Below are positions 16,166 through 28,689 of a DNA stretch of 64,000 nucleotides, piece by piece; the first letter of the stretch is position 1; each line of letters starts with the position of its first letter. The stretch comes from Gemelliphila palaticanis (GTDB taxonomy: Bacteria; Bacillota; Bacilli; Staphylococcales; Gemellaceae). The notes under the pieces are model-generated. The model ran no database searches, was not told the DNA's origin, and saw only the letters and a program-made list of their open reading frames with translations. The position numbers were made by a program, and so were the translations under genes. The stretch spans positions 124,001 through 188,000 of the forward strand of contig JACBYF010000002.1 of NCBI GenBank assembly GCA_013415235.1. The letters are read 5' to 3'.

Positions 16166-16445
16166 TTAAATAGATACAAAGTTAACAGCTATAGACAATA
16201 TAACTAGAACCCATAATGTTTTGCTCACTGTAGGCATAATGTCCATAAGACCTCCCCAGTCTTCTTTAATTTCACGGCTATCTCCATCAAAATATAATGC
16301 GCATACTGTCAGAGCTGTTAAAGATAAGCTCAAAAATCTATATATATATCTGCATATTTATTTTTTATTGCCGTTATCATATTTAATAGTGCAAATACAA
16401 TGGCACCTATCTCAAAAATTAACCATATAAATCCATCCTTACGTT
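16166..16445 (-). pseudogene. Frameshifted small membrane protein
   Basis: The minus strand reads KDGFIWLIFEIGAIVFALLN and MITAIKNKYADIYIDF, then a frame change to LSLSLTALTVCALYFDGDSR, EIKEDWGGLMDIMPTVSKTL and WVLVILSIAVNFVSI before a stop. Three hydrophobic segments suggest a small polytopic membrane protein. I do not recognise a named family. A stop plus a frameshift in the middle indicates it is dead. Confidence 0.45.
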
Positions 16446-16474
16446 TTTTAATGTATTGTTATTACTTAAATAAA

Positions 16475-16858
16475 TCAGAGTGTGAGATAGTTCTTATTAT
16501 AGATAACACTAAAACCTCTTCTAGTATTAATTGATTCTTTTTCAAAAAAGACTGGGATATTTTTCTCTTTTAACTTTCTTATATAATTAAGGCAGTCTAC
16601 TGTATTTCTTGCAAATCTTGAAATAGATTTTGTAATAATCATATCAACTTCGCCCTTCATACAGCTTTCAATCATGCTGTTGAATCCATCTCTCTTTTTT
16701 GTATAAGTTCCACTGATGCCATCATCAGCATATACACCTGCAAAATCCCAATCTGGAGTATTTTTTATATAAGAAGTGTAGTAATTTACTTGTGTCTCAT
16801 AGCTAGTAGCCTGTTCATCTGTATCAGTTGAAACTATACAATAAGCAGCAACCCTTGT
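16475..16858 (-). pseudogene. N-terminal remnant of a large serine recombinase
   Basis: The open frame from 16858 reads [20 protein letters not shown], then [20 protein letters not shown], then [20 protein letters not shown]. This is the resolvase catalytic domain with the nucleophile Ser in V-S-T and the IISKSxSRFARN-type motif. The usual Arg of YCRVST is Ile, and a TAG replaces the codon just before TRVAA, so no intact start exists. After residue ESINT the sequence diverges and stops. It was probably the integrase of an integrative element now lost. Confidence 0.75.
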
Positions 16859-17071
16859 CTACTCAACTATAATTCTAAAAATCCTCCATTAAAATTTACT
16901 CTAACTAAAAAAAGAGCATAGAATTCCTTCCACGCGCTCTGACGTGTTGATTTCAGTCTTTCTAGACCTCATCATTTTCACCTACCCAACATTTATACAC
17001 TCAACGTGAAACGATTGCTCACTAAATACATCTAGTAATCCTGTTCGTATGAGGAAATATATTCATGAACC

Positions 17072-17102
17072 TTTTAACGATACGTAGAAACTATCGTTAA
17101 AG
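17072..17102. repeat. Inverted repeat containing TTTAACGAT
   Basis: TTTAACGATA and TATCGTTAAA pair perfectly around 9 bases, just downstream of the HD-hydrolase wreck. The same 9-mer TTTAACGAT occurs three times at 18027-18071. Confidence 0.5.
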
Positions 17103-17130
17103 GGTATCAGACAGATTAACTTAAGTTTAT

Positions 17131-17669
17131 CTAATTCAACCAATCCAAAAATCCTAAACTCATTAATTTTTCTTCAAAATGTAAGAAAGCTTTCTCTTTT
17201 GGTATTTCTTTTTTGCAAATTAAAAACAAATAGCAAAACTTATTTTGAAGGTACTTTTTATCTTGTTCATTAGCCTTTTCAAAATAATCCATGTTATCAA
17301 TGACATCTAAAACCCTAACTATTAAAGATTCTTTTCCTACTTTAACTGATCTTTCTAATGATTCTTGGAACGCCTCAAATTTGCTCAGGCCATTGTCTTT
17401 TATAGTAAGTGAATCTACTATTTCAGCAATAAAATTTCCCCATCTAATTTGAATATTAGCAATTGTACAATTAGTATCCTCAATAAGATCATGCAATGCA
17501 GCAGAGATTACAACGTTTTTTCGTAACCCATTTTTTGAGCAAGTTGTGAGACCCTTATTGAGTGTAAAAATGATGGTTTCCCAATATTTCGATTACTTTG
17601 TATAAAAAAACTTGCCGAATAAAGTAATGCTTCATTCAGTTCTCTATCATTTCTATTATTCATGTCCAT
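17131..17669 (-). pseudogene. HD-domain (SpoT-like) hydrolase with a 1-base frameshift
   Basis: AAAGGAG precedes an ATG at 17669 starting MDMNNRNDRELNEALLYSAS and reaching SFLHSIRVSQLAQKMGYEK. The frame then breaks in a run of six A (17516-17521). Adding one A restores NVVISAALHDLIEDTNC and the rest of the protein to 17131. H...HD...D spacing (FLHSIR, ALHDLIED) is that of HD phosphohydrolases such as the (p)ppGpp hydrolase domain of SpoT. The rest, starting MHDLIEDTNC, could be translated alone but would lack the first His. Confidence 0.65.
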
Positions 17670-18190
17670 TACCAAATCTCCTTTATATACTTAAAGCAAT
17701 CAGTTCACAAATTCTAATTTATCCTACTCCTTCACTCCATCCATACTGTTAAGCAATTTTCATAATTTTCTCAAGCAAAGCGAAGCTGAAATTATAGAAA
17801 ATGCTTACCTACTTGGTTACACGACCTACCTAAATATCCAAAGTGTTTCTACAAGCAAGTATTCAGGAGATATTTTTGAATGTTAATTTCAATAAATTTA
17901 TAATCTCATTACTCAACCTAAAATTCATAAACCTATTGATTTCAAGCCTTTCAGAACCTTTAAGCCTCCTACTCTCTTGTCATCAATACTAGAGCTTCCA
18001 CATGTCACGTAAAAGAAAACATATCATTTAACGATTACCTACTTTTTAACGATAATAAACTATTTAACGATTTCAATATTTCTTCAAAATTACTTGCACT
18101 ATCAAAATTGTGATTTATTACTGTTTCCACTCTTTTTATTCAATAAAACTGTTCAAACCCCTTATACCAATACTATTTATTTCGTCATAT
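17670..18190. other. Non-coding stretch with iteron-like repeats
   Basis: No convincing ORF. Three copies of TTTAACGAT begin at 18027, 18045 and 18063, exactly 18 bases apart. An AAAACATATCA motif resembling the 7407-7506 repeats lies just before them. The regular spacing suggests a protein-binding array, possibly from a lost replicon or transfer origin. Confidence 0.5.
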
Positions 18191-18520
18191 TGTATCAATT
18201 AACTAATATCAACATCTGTTACTACAACTTTTATCATACAATTTTCTCCTTCTGTTATTATTAGGGGGTGCAATGAATTTTTTGTTACTGTAACTAAAGT
18301 TACTAGTAACAAAACGCTTGTTGCTATTTTGCAACCAAGCTAAATTCCTTACTTACTTCTCAACTAAATCTGTCGTTTTTAGTTGTTTCGTTTCGCAACT
18401 AAAACAAAAAATTATAATCATTTTTCTTCCCTTATTAACTTTTATATTATATCAAAAACTATTGTTTTATTCCACATATTAAAGTAACCAGATCATATTT
18501 CTATGACCTAGTTGTTTTTA
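18191..18520 (-). repeat. ~300-bp direct repeat, copy 1: candidate structured RNA with 12-residue ORF
   Basis: The same unit recurs at 28935-29228 in the same orientation. Read on the minus strand it has a terminator-like stem, then TATAAT with extended TG (about 18448-18456), then two hairpins: GCTTG-g-TTGC/GCAACAAGC at 18316-18340 and TTTTGTTACT/AGTAACAAAA at 18280-18314 with an inner GTAAC/GTTAC stem. It finally has a ribosome site and a 12-residue ORF, MIKVVVTDVDIS (18199-18237). Differences between copies keep both stems paired by G-U or bulge changes. This copy is about 36 bases longer than the other in the middle. Confidence 0.75.
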
Positions 18521-18873
18521 AATTCTACTGCTACTTTTTTATCTTTATGTATAATAAGTTTTTCTACCAAAGTATTAAAAAGCTTATCGTCAAAGTTAAT
18601 AAGGAGTTGTTCTTGTTTTTTTAAGAAATCTATAAACAATTTTAAATCTGCAGACTGCTTAATCTTTAGTTTTATAATTCCTCTCTTTTCTAAAAGTTCA
18701 TTTTGTAATACACTAGAATTTTGCTTTATCAAGTTCTCTACTTCAGTTTTTATATATTCCATTTCTTTTTCTAAATTATTTATTTCTGATTCTATATCTC
18801 CTGCATTTTCAATTATTTCTGGATCTATATTAAAAAAGAGGACATAAAAGTCCTCAATTTTAGTTATTAGCAT
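18508..18873 (-). pseudogene. C-terminal remnant of a large serine recombinase
   Basis: The open frame gives a coiled-coil segment (ESEINNLEKEMEYIKTEVEN) and the typical recombinase end, FDDKLFNTLVEKLIIHKDKK followed by VAVEFKNN. The catalytic and zinc-ribbon parts are absent. The first 15 codons are not recombinase sequence: they are the duplicated leader hairpin region (copy B), joined in frame by accident. It could be the tail of the recombinase whose start survives at 16475-16858, or of a second one. Confidence 0.65.
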
Positions 18874-18895
18874 ACGCTGAATTGCATTATATCAT
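18826..18895 (-). repeat. Leader repeat copy B fused to the recombinase tail
   Basis: About 65 bases match the XRE leader at 7065-7130, including TATTAAAAAAGAGGAC, the GTCCTCAATTTTAGT half and the AGCATA-x-x-GCTGAA part. The hairpin GAGGAC/GTCCTC and a TATAAT-like box are kept, but no matching -35 is evident. Confidence 0.65.
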
Positions 18896-18972
18896 AACAT
18901 TATAATTATTTATAGAAAAAAATTTTATAAACTTTATTTAGAAAAATGCAAGTGACCTTCTCTAAACATAAC

Positions 18973-19180
18973 CTATTCTTGAGATACCTTAATAAGAGAA
19001 AGAAATTTATCTTTAAAATCTTCTAACGAAATATTTAAATGACAAATCCATTCTTTCCCTTCACTAACATACCTTTTACCTAATTTATCAATTTTTTCAA
19101 ATATTACGATATATATTTTTCATATTCCAAAGACACACTTTTTGATATTATATCTTTAACTTTCTCAAATACTTGAACCA
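18973..19180 (-). pseudogene. Unidentified gene fragment below lacX
   Basis: The minus strand reads VQVFEKVKDIISKSVSLEYE, then after one frame change IFEKIDKLGKRYVSEGKEWI and CHLNISLEDFKDKFLSLIKV, ending at TAG (18973). It is Lys/Glu-rich and helical. No family was recognised and there is no start codon, so it is a broken C-terminal remnant. Confidence 0.4.
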
Positions 19181-19184
19181 GCTC

Positions 19185-20063
19185 CTATAATATTGTAATA
19201 TCAAATGATTTTACACTTGTTTCTCCTGGTTCCACAAATGTTACTTGTCGTTTTTGTACCAAATTATCAGATTCCTCTAAAGAAGTTGATAATCCACTCC
19301 ATGGTTCTAAAGCAATAAAAGGACTCTTATTTGTAGTAGACCATAGTATTAAATTAGGAAAATCTTGAAAATCTACTCTAAGGCCTTTATCTGTTTTTGA
19401 GGATTTTAAACTTACACTACGTGATTTTAATTTATCTAGTGTAATTGCATCATGAGAAAATAATGAATAATCTAAATCTAATCTATTTGTATTTTCTAAA
19501 AATGGAGTTCTCTTACGAGTATCTAATAATCCCGTTTCAGGAAATGTTTCTGGAACACTTGTAGTTTCTACTTCAGAAAATTCTAAATAATAATCTTCAT
19601 ACTTAGTCCCTTCTGCTAATGGACAATTAAATCCAGGATGGCCTCCAATAAAATATGGCATTTTTTTGTCATCATTATTTTTAACCTGATACTCTGTTAT
19701 AACTGTTGAATCTTTCAATCTGTATACAATCGTAAGTTCAAAATTATAAGGATATTCTTTCAATGTTTTCTCTGTTGCTCTGTAACTAAATGACACTGCT
19801 GTATCATCTATTTTCTTATAAGTAAAGTTCTCTTTTCTTACTAATCCGTGTCGTGGAATATTTCTTATTTTCCCTTCTAGTAAAACTTCATTTCCTCTCA
19901 CACTTCCACATATAGGAAATAATACAGGAGCTTGACCGCTCCAATATTCTGGATTTCCTTGCCACAGATACTCTACTCCATCCTTATCTTTAATTGATGT
20001 TAAAGCTCCTCCTAATTCTGAAAATTGAACTATTAATTTATCATTTTTTAATTCTATTACCAT
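19185..20063 (-). CDS. lacX: Aldose 1-epimerase family protein LacX
   Basis: The start at 20063 (MVIELKNDKLIV) follows GGAGGGAATAGAA; the open frame reaches 20078. The protein is a galactose-mutarotase-fold protein. It shows PVLFPICGSVRGN, RHGLVRKENF (His of the active site), FIGGHPGFNCPL (second catalytic-region His) and ALEPWSG with the Glu of the catalytic site. Its place as the last gene of the tagatose-6-phosphate lac operon identifies it as LacX, also seen in Lactococcus. It probably interconverts anomers of a sugar or sugar phosphate; the physiological substrate is not settled. Confidence 0.85.
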   Translation of the reverse strand: MVIELKNDKLIVQFSELGGALTSIKDKDGVEYLWQGNPEYWSGQAPVLFPICGSVRGNEVLLEGKIRNIPRHGLVRKENFTYKKIDDTAVSFSYRATEKTLKEYPYNFELTIVYRLKDSTVITEYQVKNNDDKKMPYFIGGHPGFNCPLAEGTKYEDYYLEFSEVETTSVPETFPETGLLDTRKRTPFLENTNRLDLDYSLFSHDAITLDKLKSRSVSLKSSKTDKGLRVDFQDFPNLILWSTTNKSPFIALEPWSGLSTSLEESDNLVQKRQVTFVEPGETSVKSFDITIL

Positions 20064-20089
20064 TTCTATTCCCTCCAATAATACAAATA

Positions 20090-20115
20090 GAGTGTTAGTT
20101 CAAAGACTAACACTC
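20090..20115 (-). terminator. Attenuating hairpin between lacG and lacX
   Basis: GAGTGTTAGT and ACTAACACTC form a perfect 10-bp stem with a 6-base loop. The following minus-strand sequence is only moderately T-rich, so partial termination or mRNA 3'-end protection is likely. Confidence 0.6.
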
Positions 20116-20154
20116 TTATATTGTGCATAAATTTATTAAGAAGTATCTTTGATA

Positions 20155-21579
<1,425 letters not shown>

Positions 21580-21628
21580 TTAAAAATTGGGAATAGCATA
21601 TTAGCTTTACTAAATATAACTATTCCCA
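21580..21628 (-). terminator. Intercistronic terminator between lacE and lacG
   Basis: GGGAATAG and CTATTCCC form an 8-bp stem around about 23 bases. On the minus strand AATTTTTAAAAATT follows, so partial termination could lower lacG relative to lacE. Confidence 0.6.
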
Positions 21629-21642
21629 TTATCAATTATTTA

Positions 21643-23343
21643 TTAACTATTTACTTGCTCTTTTACGAATTCTAGTGATCCTTTTCCATCACGAGTTAAT
21701 CCGATGTATTGAGCTCCTTCTGTTTTAACTAGTTTAATTCCTAATTTATCAGTTTCTGCTTTCATATCTTCATAGTTAGAAGCTACTTGTGGAGCTAGGA
21801 TAACTAATTGATATTGTGGAAGTATTTCACGGTGAGCTCCGTATGATCCAGCAGCAGCTGTAATTGGTTCTCCGTGTTCTTTCGCTGCTTTATTTAATGC
21901 ATTGGCTAAAAGACCACTTGTTCCTCCACCAGCACATAACACTAAAACATTTATTTCATCTATTAATTTTTCAGATGCTACTTCTTCTTTTTTCTCTGCT
22001 TTTTCTAATACTGCATCTGCTTTTGCTGTATTGAAGTTAGCTGAAACTTTCTCTTTTAAGTCGCTAGATGATTTTCCTGATAATTCATCTGCAAGAATTT
22101 GTTTATCATATACTTTGAAGAATGGGTAGTAAATTAACACATCTACTACTATTAATGTTAATGCTAGAACGAATGACCATAATCCAAATCCTGTTCCCAT
22201 TACAATTCCAAGTGGTCCTGGAGTTGTCCATGGTAAGTTTACGAAGAATGAGTTCATTTCTAAAACATCAACAAAGAATTTGAAGATCCATACGTTTGCG
22301 ATTGGTGCAAATACGAATGGTACAAAGAACACTGGGTTTAATACAATCGGTGCTCCGAATAAGATTGGTTCGTTAACTCCGAAGAATGTTGGAACTACTG
22401 ATGCACGTCCGATTGCTTTGTTACGTTTAGATTTAGATAACCACATGAAGATAAATGGTACTACTAATGTAGCTCCTGTTCCCCCCATTGTTACGATAAA
22501 CATTTGAGTACCAGGTGTTAAGATTTTATCTGCTTGTTGTCCTGCTTCTAATAATTGGAAGTTTGTTTCAATGTTTGCATATGTAATAGCTGCGATTGCA
22601 GGTTCTACAATTGATGGACCGTGGATTCCTACGAACCAGAATAATGCAAATGCACCGAATATAATTGTGATACCTACGTATCCATCAGCAGCGTGGAATA
22701 GTGGAGCTAATAGTGTTCCAACTGCTTCTGCAGTTCCTGTTCCAACTGTTGATCTTGATAAGATATCAATTCCGTATAACACTACTATTGATAATGTAAA
22801 TGGAATTAAGTCTTTGAATACTTGAGAAATGTTTGGTGGTACTTCCTCTGGCATACGAATTGTTACATCATTTTTAACACATACTTTGTAGATGTTTACT
22901 ACGATGAATGCTGAAATGAATGCTGTTAGTAATCCTTTTGTTCCTAAGAAACCATTAGCGAATCCTTTTTCTAAAGAATCAGCTGCTAGTAATAAGAATC
23001 CTGTTATAGACGCAAGCATTGTAGACATAAAGTTAATTTGGTTTGTTGGTGGTAAACTACGGTTGATTGAATCTGTTAAAGATTTAGCTGTTGTTCCTGC
23101 TACTAATAATGCAACTACTCCCATTGTATATCCATAAGGTTTCATAATTAATGCTTCAGTAGCTTCATCCCATTTAAATCCAAAAATATTAGGTACATAA
23201 GCAATCAGTAAGAAAATACTTGAGAATAATATTACCGGCATACTGGCAATAAATCCATCACGGATTGCTCTTAAATAAATGTTTCTTGAGACCTTTTCAA
23301 AGAAAGGCTTCATTTTTTCAATTTGTGCAATTAATCTATTCAT
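21643..23343 (-). CDS. lacE: Lactose PTS permease, EIICB
   Basis: This 566-residue protein has an N-terminal EIIC membrane domain of about 420 residues in the lactose/cellobiose family ([19 protein letters not shown] near the substrate site, [14 protein letters not shown] motif). An acidic linker leads to a C-terminal EIIB domain. The phosphorylated Cys is at about residue 470 in [12 protein letters not shown]. It imports lactose and phosphorylates it at the 6-position, taking phosphate from LacF. Its start overlaps the lacF stop by one base, indicating translational coupling. Confidence 0.95.
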   Translation of the reverse strand: MNRLIAQIEKMKPFFEKVSRNIYLRAIRDGFIASMPVILFSSIFLLIAYVPNIFGFKWDEATEALIMKPYGYTMGVVALLVAGTTAKSLTDSINRSLPPTNQINFMSTMLASITGFLLLAADSLEKGFANGFLGTKGLLTAFISAFIVVNIYKVCVKNDVTIRMPEEVPPNISQVFKDLIPFTLSIVVLYGIDILSRSTVGTGTAEAVGTLLAPLFHAADGYVGITIIFGAFALFWFVGIHGPSIVEPAIAAITYANIETNFQLLEAGQQADKILTPGTQMFIVTMGGTGATLVVPFIFMWLSKSKRNKAIGRASVVPTFFGVNEPILFGAPIVLNPVFFVPFVFAPIANVWIFKFFVDVLEMNSFFVNLPWTTPGPLGIVMGTGFGLWSFVLALTLIVVDVLIYYPFFKVYDKQILADELSGKSSSDLKEKVSANFNTAKADAVLEKAEKKEEVASEKLIDEINVLVLCAGGGTSGLLANALNKAAKEHGEPITAAAGSYGAHREILPQYQLVILAPQVASNYEDMKAETDKLGIKLVKTEGAQYIGLTRDGKGSLEFVKEQVNS

Positions 23344-23660
23344 TATTTACCTACCCTTCTATACAATTCAATAAAGTGTTTGATTGTATCTTTTAATAAA
23401 ATTGTTGTCATAAGGTGATCTTGACCGTGCATCATAGTAACACTGTAAGCTAAATCTTCTCCAGCTGCTTCTTTTTGTAATAATGAAGTTTGTGCGTTGT
23501 GAGCACCCACAATATTTTCTTCGGCTGCCACTACTAATTGTTCAGCTTTATCGAAATCACCTTCTTGAGCTGCTTTTAATGATTCTAATAATTTAGAACG
23601 TGCATCTCCTGCATAAGCTACAATTTCAAATCCTAGTAATGTAGTTTCTTCTCTGTTCAT
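23343..23660 (-). CDS. lacF: Lactose PTS EIIA component
   Basis: A 105-residue all-helical IIA-Lac protein. The phospho-acceptor is His78 in [10 protein letters not shown], and the buried Asp of the trimer core follows in the same motif. It accepts phosphate from HPr and passes it to the EIIB domain of LacE. The sequence [17 protein letters not shown] is typical of the PTS_IIA lactose/cellobiose family, and length is standard. Confidence 0.95.
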   Translation of the reverse strand: MNREETTLLGFEIVAYAGDARSKLLESLKAAQEGDFDKAEQLVVAAEENIVGAHNAQTSLLQKEAAGEDLAYSVTMMHGQDHLMTTILLKDTIKHFIELYRRVGK

Positions 23661-23691
23661 AATATTTTCTCCTATCTAAAATATTTAAATT

Positions 23692-24681
23692 TTATTTTAT
23701 TCTATCTTTCCATGGCGTTGCTGTTTCTTTTAAGACTTTGTTTAAGTCATCGATGTTTTTGAATCCAGTTGTACGTAACCACTCTCTTGCAGCTTCTTCA
23801 CCTTTTTCAATATATTCTTTAACACTTCCTGCCCAAGTTGCACGTCCACATAAAACTCCATTGAATTTAGATCCGGCTTCTTTAGCGAATACTAGTGTGT
23901 CTTGGAATAATTTTGCTGATACTCCTGCACTTAGGAAGATATATGGTAAATGAGTTGCTTCATCTTGCTCTTTGAAGAATGCTGCTGCCTCTTCTTTAGT
24001 GTGAAGTACTTCTCCTTCTGCATATCCTTCTACGAAGTTCATGTTTACAGGTACTTCTACTTTTAATACGTCAATTCCAAATCTTTCATCCGAGAATACT
24101 TTCATCGCTTCGATAACTTTACGTGGTTTTAATTTTGCGTATTCTGCACTTGTAGCGTCAGATACTTTTTCATCATAAGCTAAGATTTCTAAGTAGAATG
24201 GAATATCTTCTGCTTTACATTCAGAACCTATTCTTTCAATATATGCTTGTTTTTTAACATTTGTTTCTTCATCACTATCTACATCATAGTATAGTAGGAA
24301 TTTAATTGCATCCGCACCTTTTTCTTTAAGACGTAATACTGACCAATCTTCTAAACAGTCTGGTAATCTCTTAGTACTGCTTGTGTCATATCCAGTTTTT
24401 TCGTATGCCAGTAATAAACCTGCATTTTTATCTAATTTTTTAGTTGCTGGTAATCCATATTCTGGATCTAGTAACATTGATGATGCGTATGGAGTTAATT
24501 CTTCAGTTACTAAAACTTTTAATTCTTCCATTTGTGCAACTGTTGGCTCTTCTGTTTGGTGTTTAGCCATTAATTTTTTTAATGCTCCACGTTGGTCAAA
24601 CGCTAATGCTGAAATTATTCCATTTTCATCACTTAATTTTTCCATATATTTTAGTTTTTGTTCTGTTAATTGTAATGCCAT
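23692..24681 (-). CDS. lacD: Tagatose-1,6-bisphosphate aldolase
   Basis: This 329-residue class I aldolase begins with [25 protein letters not shown] family sequence and [16 protein letters not shown]. Its Schiff-base Lys lies in the [10 protein letters not shown] region, and other family motifs are [11 protein letters not shown] and GVLCGRATW. It splits tagatose-1,6-bisphosphate to glyceraldehyde-3-phosphate and DHAP, ending the pathway in glycolysis. It follows lacC by 4 bases and is 31 bases upstream of lacF. Confidence 0.95.
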   Translation of the reverse strand: MALQLTEQKLKYMEKLSDENGIISALAFDQRGALKKLMAKHQTEEPTVAQMEELKVLVTEELTPYASSMLLDPEYGLPATKKLDKNAGLLLAYEKTGYDTSSTKRLPDCLEDWSVLRLKEKGADAIKFLLYYDVDSDEETNVKKQAYIERIGSECKAEDIPFYLEILAYDEKVSDATSAEYAKLKPRKVIEAMKVFSDERFGIDVLKVEVPVNMNFVEGYAEGEVLHTKEEAAAFFKEQDEATHLPYIFLSAGVSAKLFQDTLVFAKEAGSKFNGVLCGRATWAGSVKEYIEKGEEAAREWLRTTGFKNIDDLNKVLKETATPWKDRIK

Positions 24682-24685
24682 GATT

Positions 24686-26141
<1,456 letters not shown>

Positions 26142-26180
26142 TTATATCTCCTCTTAATGTATTCTTTCTATATTGTTCTA

Positions 26181-26606
26181 TTAGCACATTTTGTTTAACA
26201 TATCTACACGGATTTGATGACGCCCACCTTCGTACTCACCTTCAACAAATCCTTTTGCGATGTTTTTCGCAACTCCTTGACCTACAATTTCAGAACCTAT
26301 TGTAATAATTCTTGAGTTATTGTGTCCTCTTGTCATGTAAGCTGATCTTTCGTCTGAAACTTCCGCAGCTACCATCCCTTTAATTTTTGTTGCTACCATA
26401 AATGGTCCTGCTCCGTAAGCATCAACTACTATTCCTAGATTTTTCTCATCTGCAACTACTTCTTTAGCTACTGCTAATGTTACATCAACAAAATCTGAAT
26501 CTTCTTTTTCTACATCCTTTACTTCATGTCCTAATTCAGTAAGGTATGCCTTAATAATATTTTTTAATTCCACTCCTGCTTTATCAGCACCTATTACAAC
26601 TGCCAT
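26181..26606 (-). CDS. lacA: Galactose-6-phosphate isomerase subunit LacA
   Basis: The 141-residue LacA subunit of the RpiB-like isomerase begins [18 protein letters not shown]. Motifs include [17 protein letters not shown] (where RpiB has the active-site Cys, absent here as usual in LacA) and [17 protein letters not shown]. It is the first gene of the main lac transcript, behind a strong promoter, with AGGAGG upstream. It works with LacB, encoded 42 bases downstream. Confidence 0.95.
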   Translation of the reverse strand: MAVVIGADKAGVELKNIIKAYLTELGHEVKDVEKEDSDFVDVTLAVAKEVVADEKNLGIVVDAYGAGPFMVATKIKGMVAAEVSDERSAYMTRGHNNSRIITIGSEIVGQGVAKNIAKGFVEGEYEGGRHQIRVDMLNKMC

Positions 26607-26679
26607 TCTTATATCCTCCTGTTGTTTAATTTCTATCAGTGTAATGTTTGTTTTTTGTTGCTTTATTTTCTATATTTAC

Positions 26680-26709
26680 ATTATACAAAAGAAAATCAAC
26701 ATTTGTCAA
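26680..26709 (-). promoter_or_regulatory. lacA operon promoter
   Basis: TTGACA (26704-26709) and TATAAT (26680-26685) are both perfect, 18 bases apart. TGTTGA occurs twice around the -35. Similar TGTTG-x-TTT words lie above lacR, so these are candidate LacR sites. Confidence 0.85.
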
Positions 26710-26754
26710 CAGTTTTTTTAAAACTTTTTGTTATTTTTTTGTTTATTAATGTTT

Positions 26755-26793
26755 ATAAAAATAAATACGACAATAACCAGTGTGATTGTCGTA
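26755..26793 (-). terminator. Terminator after the ROK kinase gene
   Basis: TACGACAAT and ATTGTCGTA form a perfect 9-bp stem, and TTTATTTTTATAAAC follows on the minus strand. It separates the lacR-kinase transcript from the lacA promoter. Confidence 0.85.
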
Positions 26794-26832
26794 CGTTTTC
26801 ATTTAATTATTTTCATTTTTAAAAGATATAAT

Positions 26833-27786
26833 TTATTTTAATATTAAACTAGCTGCACCTATTATTCCTGCATCATTTCCTAAACTAGCTAATTTTAATT
26901 CAGTAGAAATTCTTACAGTTGGAAATGCATATTCTAAATAAACATTATTTACTTTTTCTAATAAATATTCCCCTGCAGCAGATACCCCTCCACCAATTAC
27001 TATATAATTTGGATTAAGTGCATTTGCTAACTGACTGCATGTTTTTCCTAAATATTTTGCAAATTCATCTACTATGAACGTTCCATATTTATCTCCAGAT
27101 TTTGCATAATCAAATACTTCTTTTGCAGAAGCCTTTCCTTCTTTTACTAATTTAACTAATCCATTTGTTTCTTCAAAATCATTTACATATTTATTAGCTA
27201 AATTTACAATTCCTGTTGCACTTGCAACGGTTTCTAAACAACCTACATTTCCGCAAGTACAAGTGAAACCTTTAGAATCCACTAGCATATGACCTATTTC
27301 TCCTGCGGCACCTCTTGATCCGTGAACTAGTTTTCTGTTGATAATTACTCCACCACCAACTCCTGTTCCTAAAGTTATAAAGATTACATCTGGTTTATTA
27401 TCACCTGCTCCTATCCAGGCTTCTCCTAGTGCAGCTGCATTGGCATCATTGTCAATTGCAAATGGAACGCCAATCTCTGACTCTATTACTGATTTAATTT
27501 CTTGTTCTTCAGCCCAACCTAAATTATATGCACCCCTAACAGTACCTTTCTCATAATCAATTTGACCTGGACTTCCCATTCCTATACCAAAAATATCATC
27601 TGTTGTTAGTGAGTTAGTAATTAAATATTCTTGTATAGATTTAACTATATCACTCACAATATATCTTCCATTCTCTGCAATATTTGTATCAATTGTCCAT
27701 TTAGATTCTAATTTCCCATCTACTGAAAGAACTCCAAATTTAATTGTAGTTCCTCCCAAGTCAATACCTATTATTTTCTTATTCAT
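26833..27786 (-). CDS. ROK-family glucokinase
   Basis: This 317-residue protein has the ATP motif IGIDLGGTTIKFGV, GIGMGSPGQID, the sugar-binding DNDANAAALGEAW and the zinc motif CTCGNVGCLE with its upstream His (EIGHMLVD). It therefore belongs to the ROK kinases and most resembles GlcK. Phosphorylating the free glucose released by LacG would complete lactose use, which explains its place between lacR and lacA. Substrate specificity within ROK is inferred. It is probably cotranscribed with lacR, 10 bases upstream. Confidence 0.9.
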   Translation of the reverse strand: MNKKIIGIDLGGTTIKFGVLSVDGKLESKWTIDTNIAENGRYIVSDIVKSIQEYLITNSLTTDDIFGIGMGSPGQIDYEKGTVRGAYNLGWAEEQEIKSVIESEIGVPFAIDNDANAAALGEAWIGAGDNKPDVIFITLGTGVGGGVIINRKLVHGSRGAAGEIGHMLVDSKGFTCTCGNVGCLETVASATGIVNLANKYVNDFEETNGLVKLVKEGKASAKEVFDYAKSGDKYGTFIVDEFAKYLGKTCSQLANALNPNYIVIGGGVSAAGEYLLEKVNNVYLEYAFPTVRISTELKLASLGNDAGIIGAASLILK

Positions 27787-27796
27787 TCTTTATTCC

Positions 27797-28552
27797 TCAC
27801 GATATTACTTCTATATATTTAGAAATTTGATTTATTGTATCTGTATCCTCTGAATCAGTAACTATTGCAGTTAAATCTGATAAATGGCAAATTGTTGTAA
27901 AATCTTTCTTACCTATCTTTGTATTGTCTAATAATAAGTACTGTTCAACAGAATTTGATATTGCTAACTTTTGTGTGTATGCTTCTTCCATTGATGATGC
28001 CATTACATCATTCTCAAATATTCCATTAGCACTAAAGAACATTTTACTAAAATGCATTTTTTCAATACTGTTGTTAGTAATTTCTCCTACAAATGATTCA
28101 GAAATTTGTCGCATTTCACCACCTAGTAAAAAGACTTTAAATGTTTCTGATTTTTTCTTAGATAGGATATTAAATACTGGTAAGCAATTTGTAACCACAG
28201 TTAAGTTTGTATTTTGAATTTCTTCAGCAAATATTTCTACTGTTGTACTTGGTCCTAAAAATATAGTATCTCTTTCTTCTATTATTTTAGTCGCTATTTT
28301 AGCAATTTTTAATTTTTCTTCTGGATTTTGAGTATGTTTTTCTCTATGAGATACTTCATTATATTGAAAGGCTGAATTTGATCTTGCTCCACCATGTATT
28401 TTTTTCAATACACCTTGTTCTTCAAGTTCAATCAAATCTCTTCGGACAGTCATATCTGTTACTCCAAATGTTTCCATAATTTCAGAAATTCTAACTGTTC
28501 CTTTTTTGTTTACAAGTTTAGTTATTTCCTGATGTCGTTGAAACTTGTTCAT
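27797..28552 (-). CDS. lacR: DeoR-family lactose phosphotransferase repressor
   Basis: Starting at MNKFQRHQEIT (28552), with AAGGAGG at the right distance, this 251-residue protein has a DeoR winged helix. Its recognition part is GTVRISEIMETFGVTDMTVR-like, followed by RDLIELEEQGVLKKIHGGA. The C-terminal DeoRC sensor domain includes FLGPSTTVEIFAEEI. In Staphylococcus and Streptococcus LacR responds to tagatose-6-phosphate and represses lacABCDFEG. The upstream ATG at 28606 lacks a ribosome site. Confidence 0.88.
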   Translation of the reverse strand: MNKFQRHQEITKLVNKKGTVRISEIMETFGVTDMTVRRDLIELEEQGVLKKIHGGARSNSAFQYNEVSHREKHTQNPEEKLKIAKIATKIIEERDTIFLGPSTTVEIFAEEIQNTNLTVVTNCLPVFNILSKKKSETFKVFLLGGEMRQISESFVGEITNNSIEKMHFSKMFFSANGIFENDVMASSMEEAYTQKLAISNSVEQYLLLDNTKIGKKDFTTICHLSDLTAIVTDSEDTDTINQISKYIEVIS

Positions 28553-28582
28553 ATTTATACCTCCTTTGTATCCTTTACCAAC

Positions 28583-28621
28583 ATTATACAATATTTCAAA
28601 CAACAAAACAACATCAAATGT
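28583..28621 (-). promoter_or_regulatory. lacR promoter with TGTTG-type repeats
   Basis: A perfect TATAAT (28583-28588) is preceded by overlapping TGTTGTTTTG and TTGTTTGAAA words in the -35 area. Similar words are found at the lacA promoter, consistent with LacR autoregulation. A clean -35 box is not obvious. Confidence 0.5.
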
Positions 28622-28643
28622 TTATATTTTAATTTTATAAACA

Positions 28644-28689
28644 AAAAATAGTAATTTAGTTACTATTCAGTGTTTAAATTACTATTTTT
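28644..28689. terminator. Bidirectional terminator upstream of lacR
   Basis: AAAAATAGTAATTTA and its exact complement at 28675-28689 form a 15-bp stem with A/T-rich ends, able to stop transcription from either side. It marks the right edge of the lac transcription unit. Confidence 0.7.

Noticed and set aside
16221..16430. Plus-strand 69-codon ORF in the island
   Set aside because: It is antisense to the frameshifted membrane-protein remnant, whose minus-strand reading makes better sense.
26795..26810. TGAAAACG near the lacA promoter as a catabolite-repression (cre) site
   Set aside because: Only the left half matches TGWAANCG; the right half of the consensus is missing and the bases belong to the ROK-kinase terminator stem.
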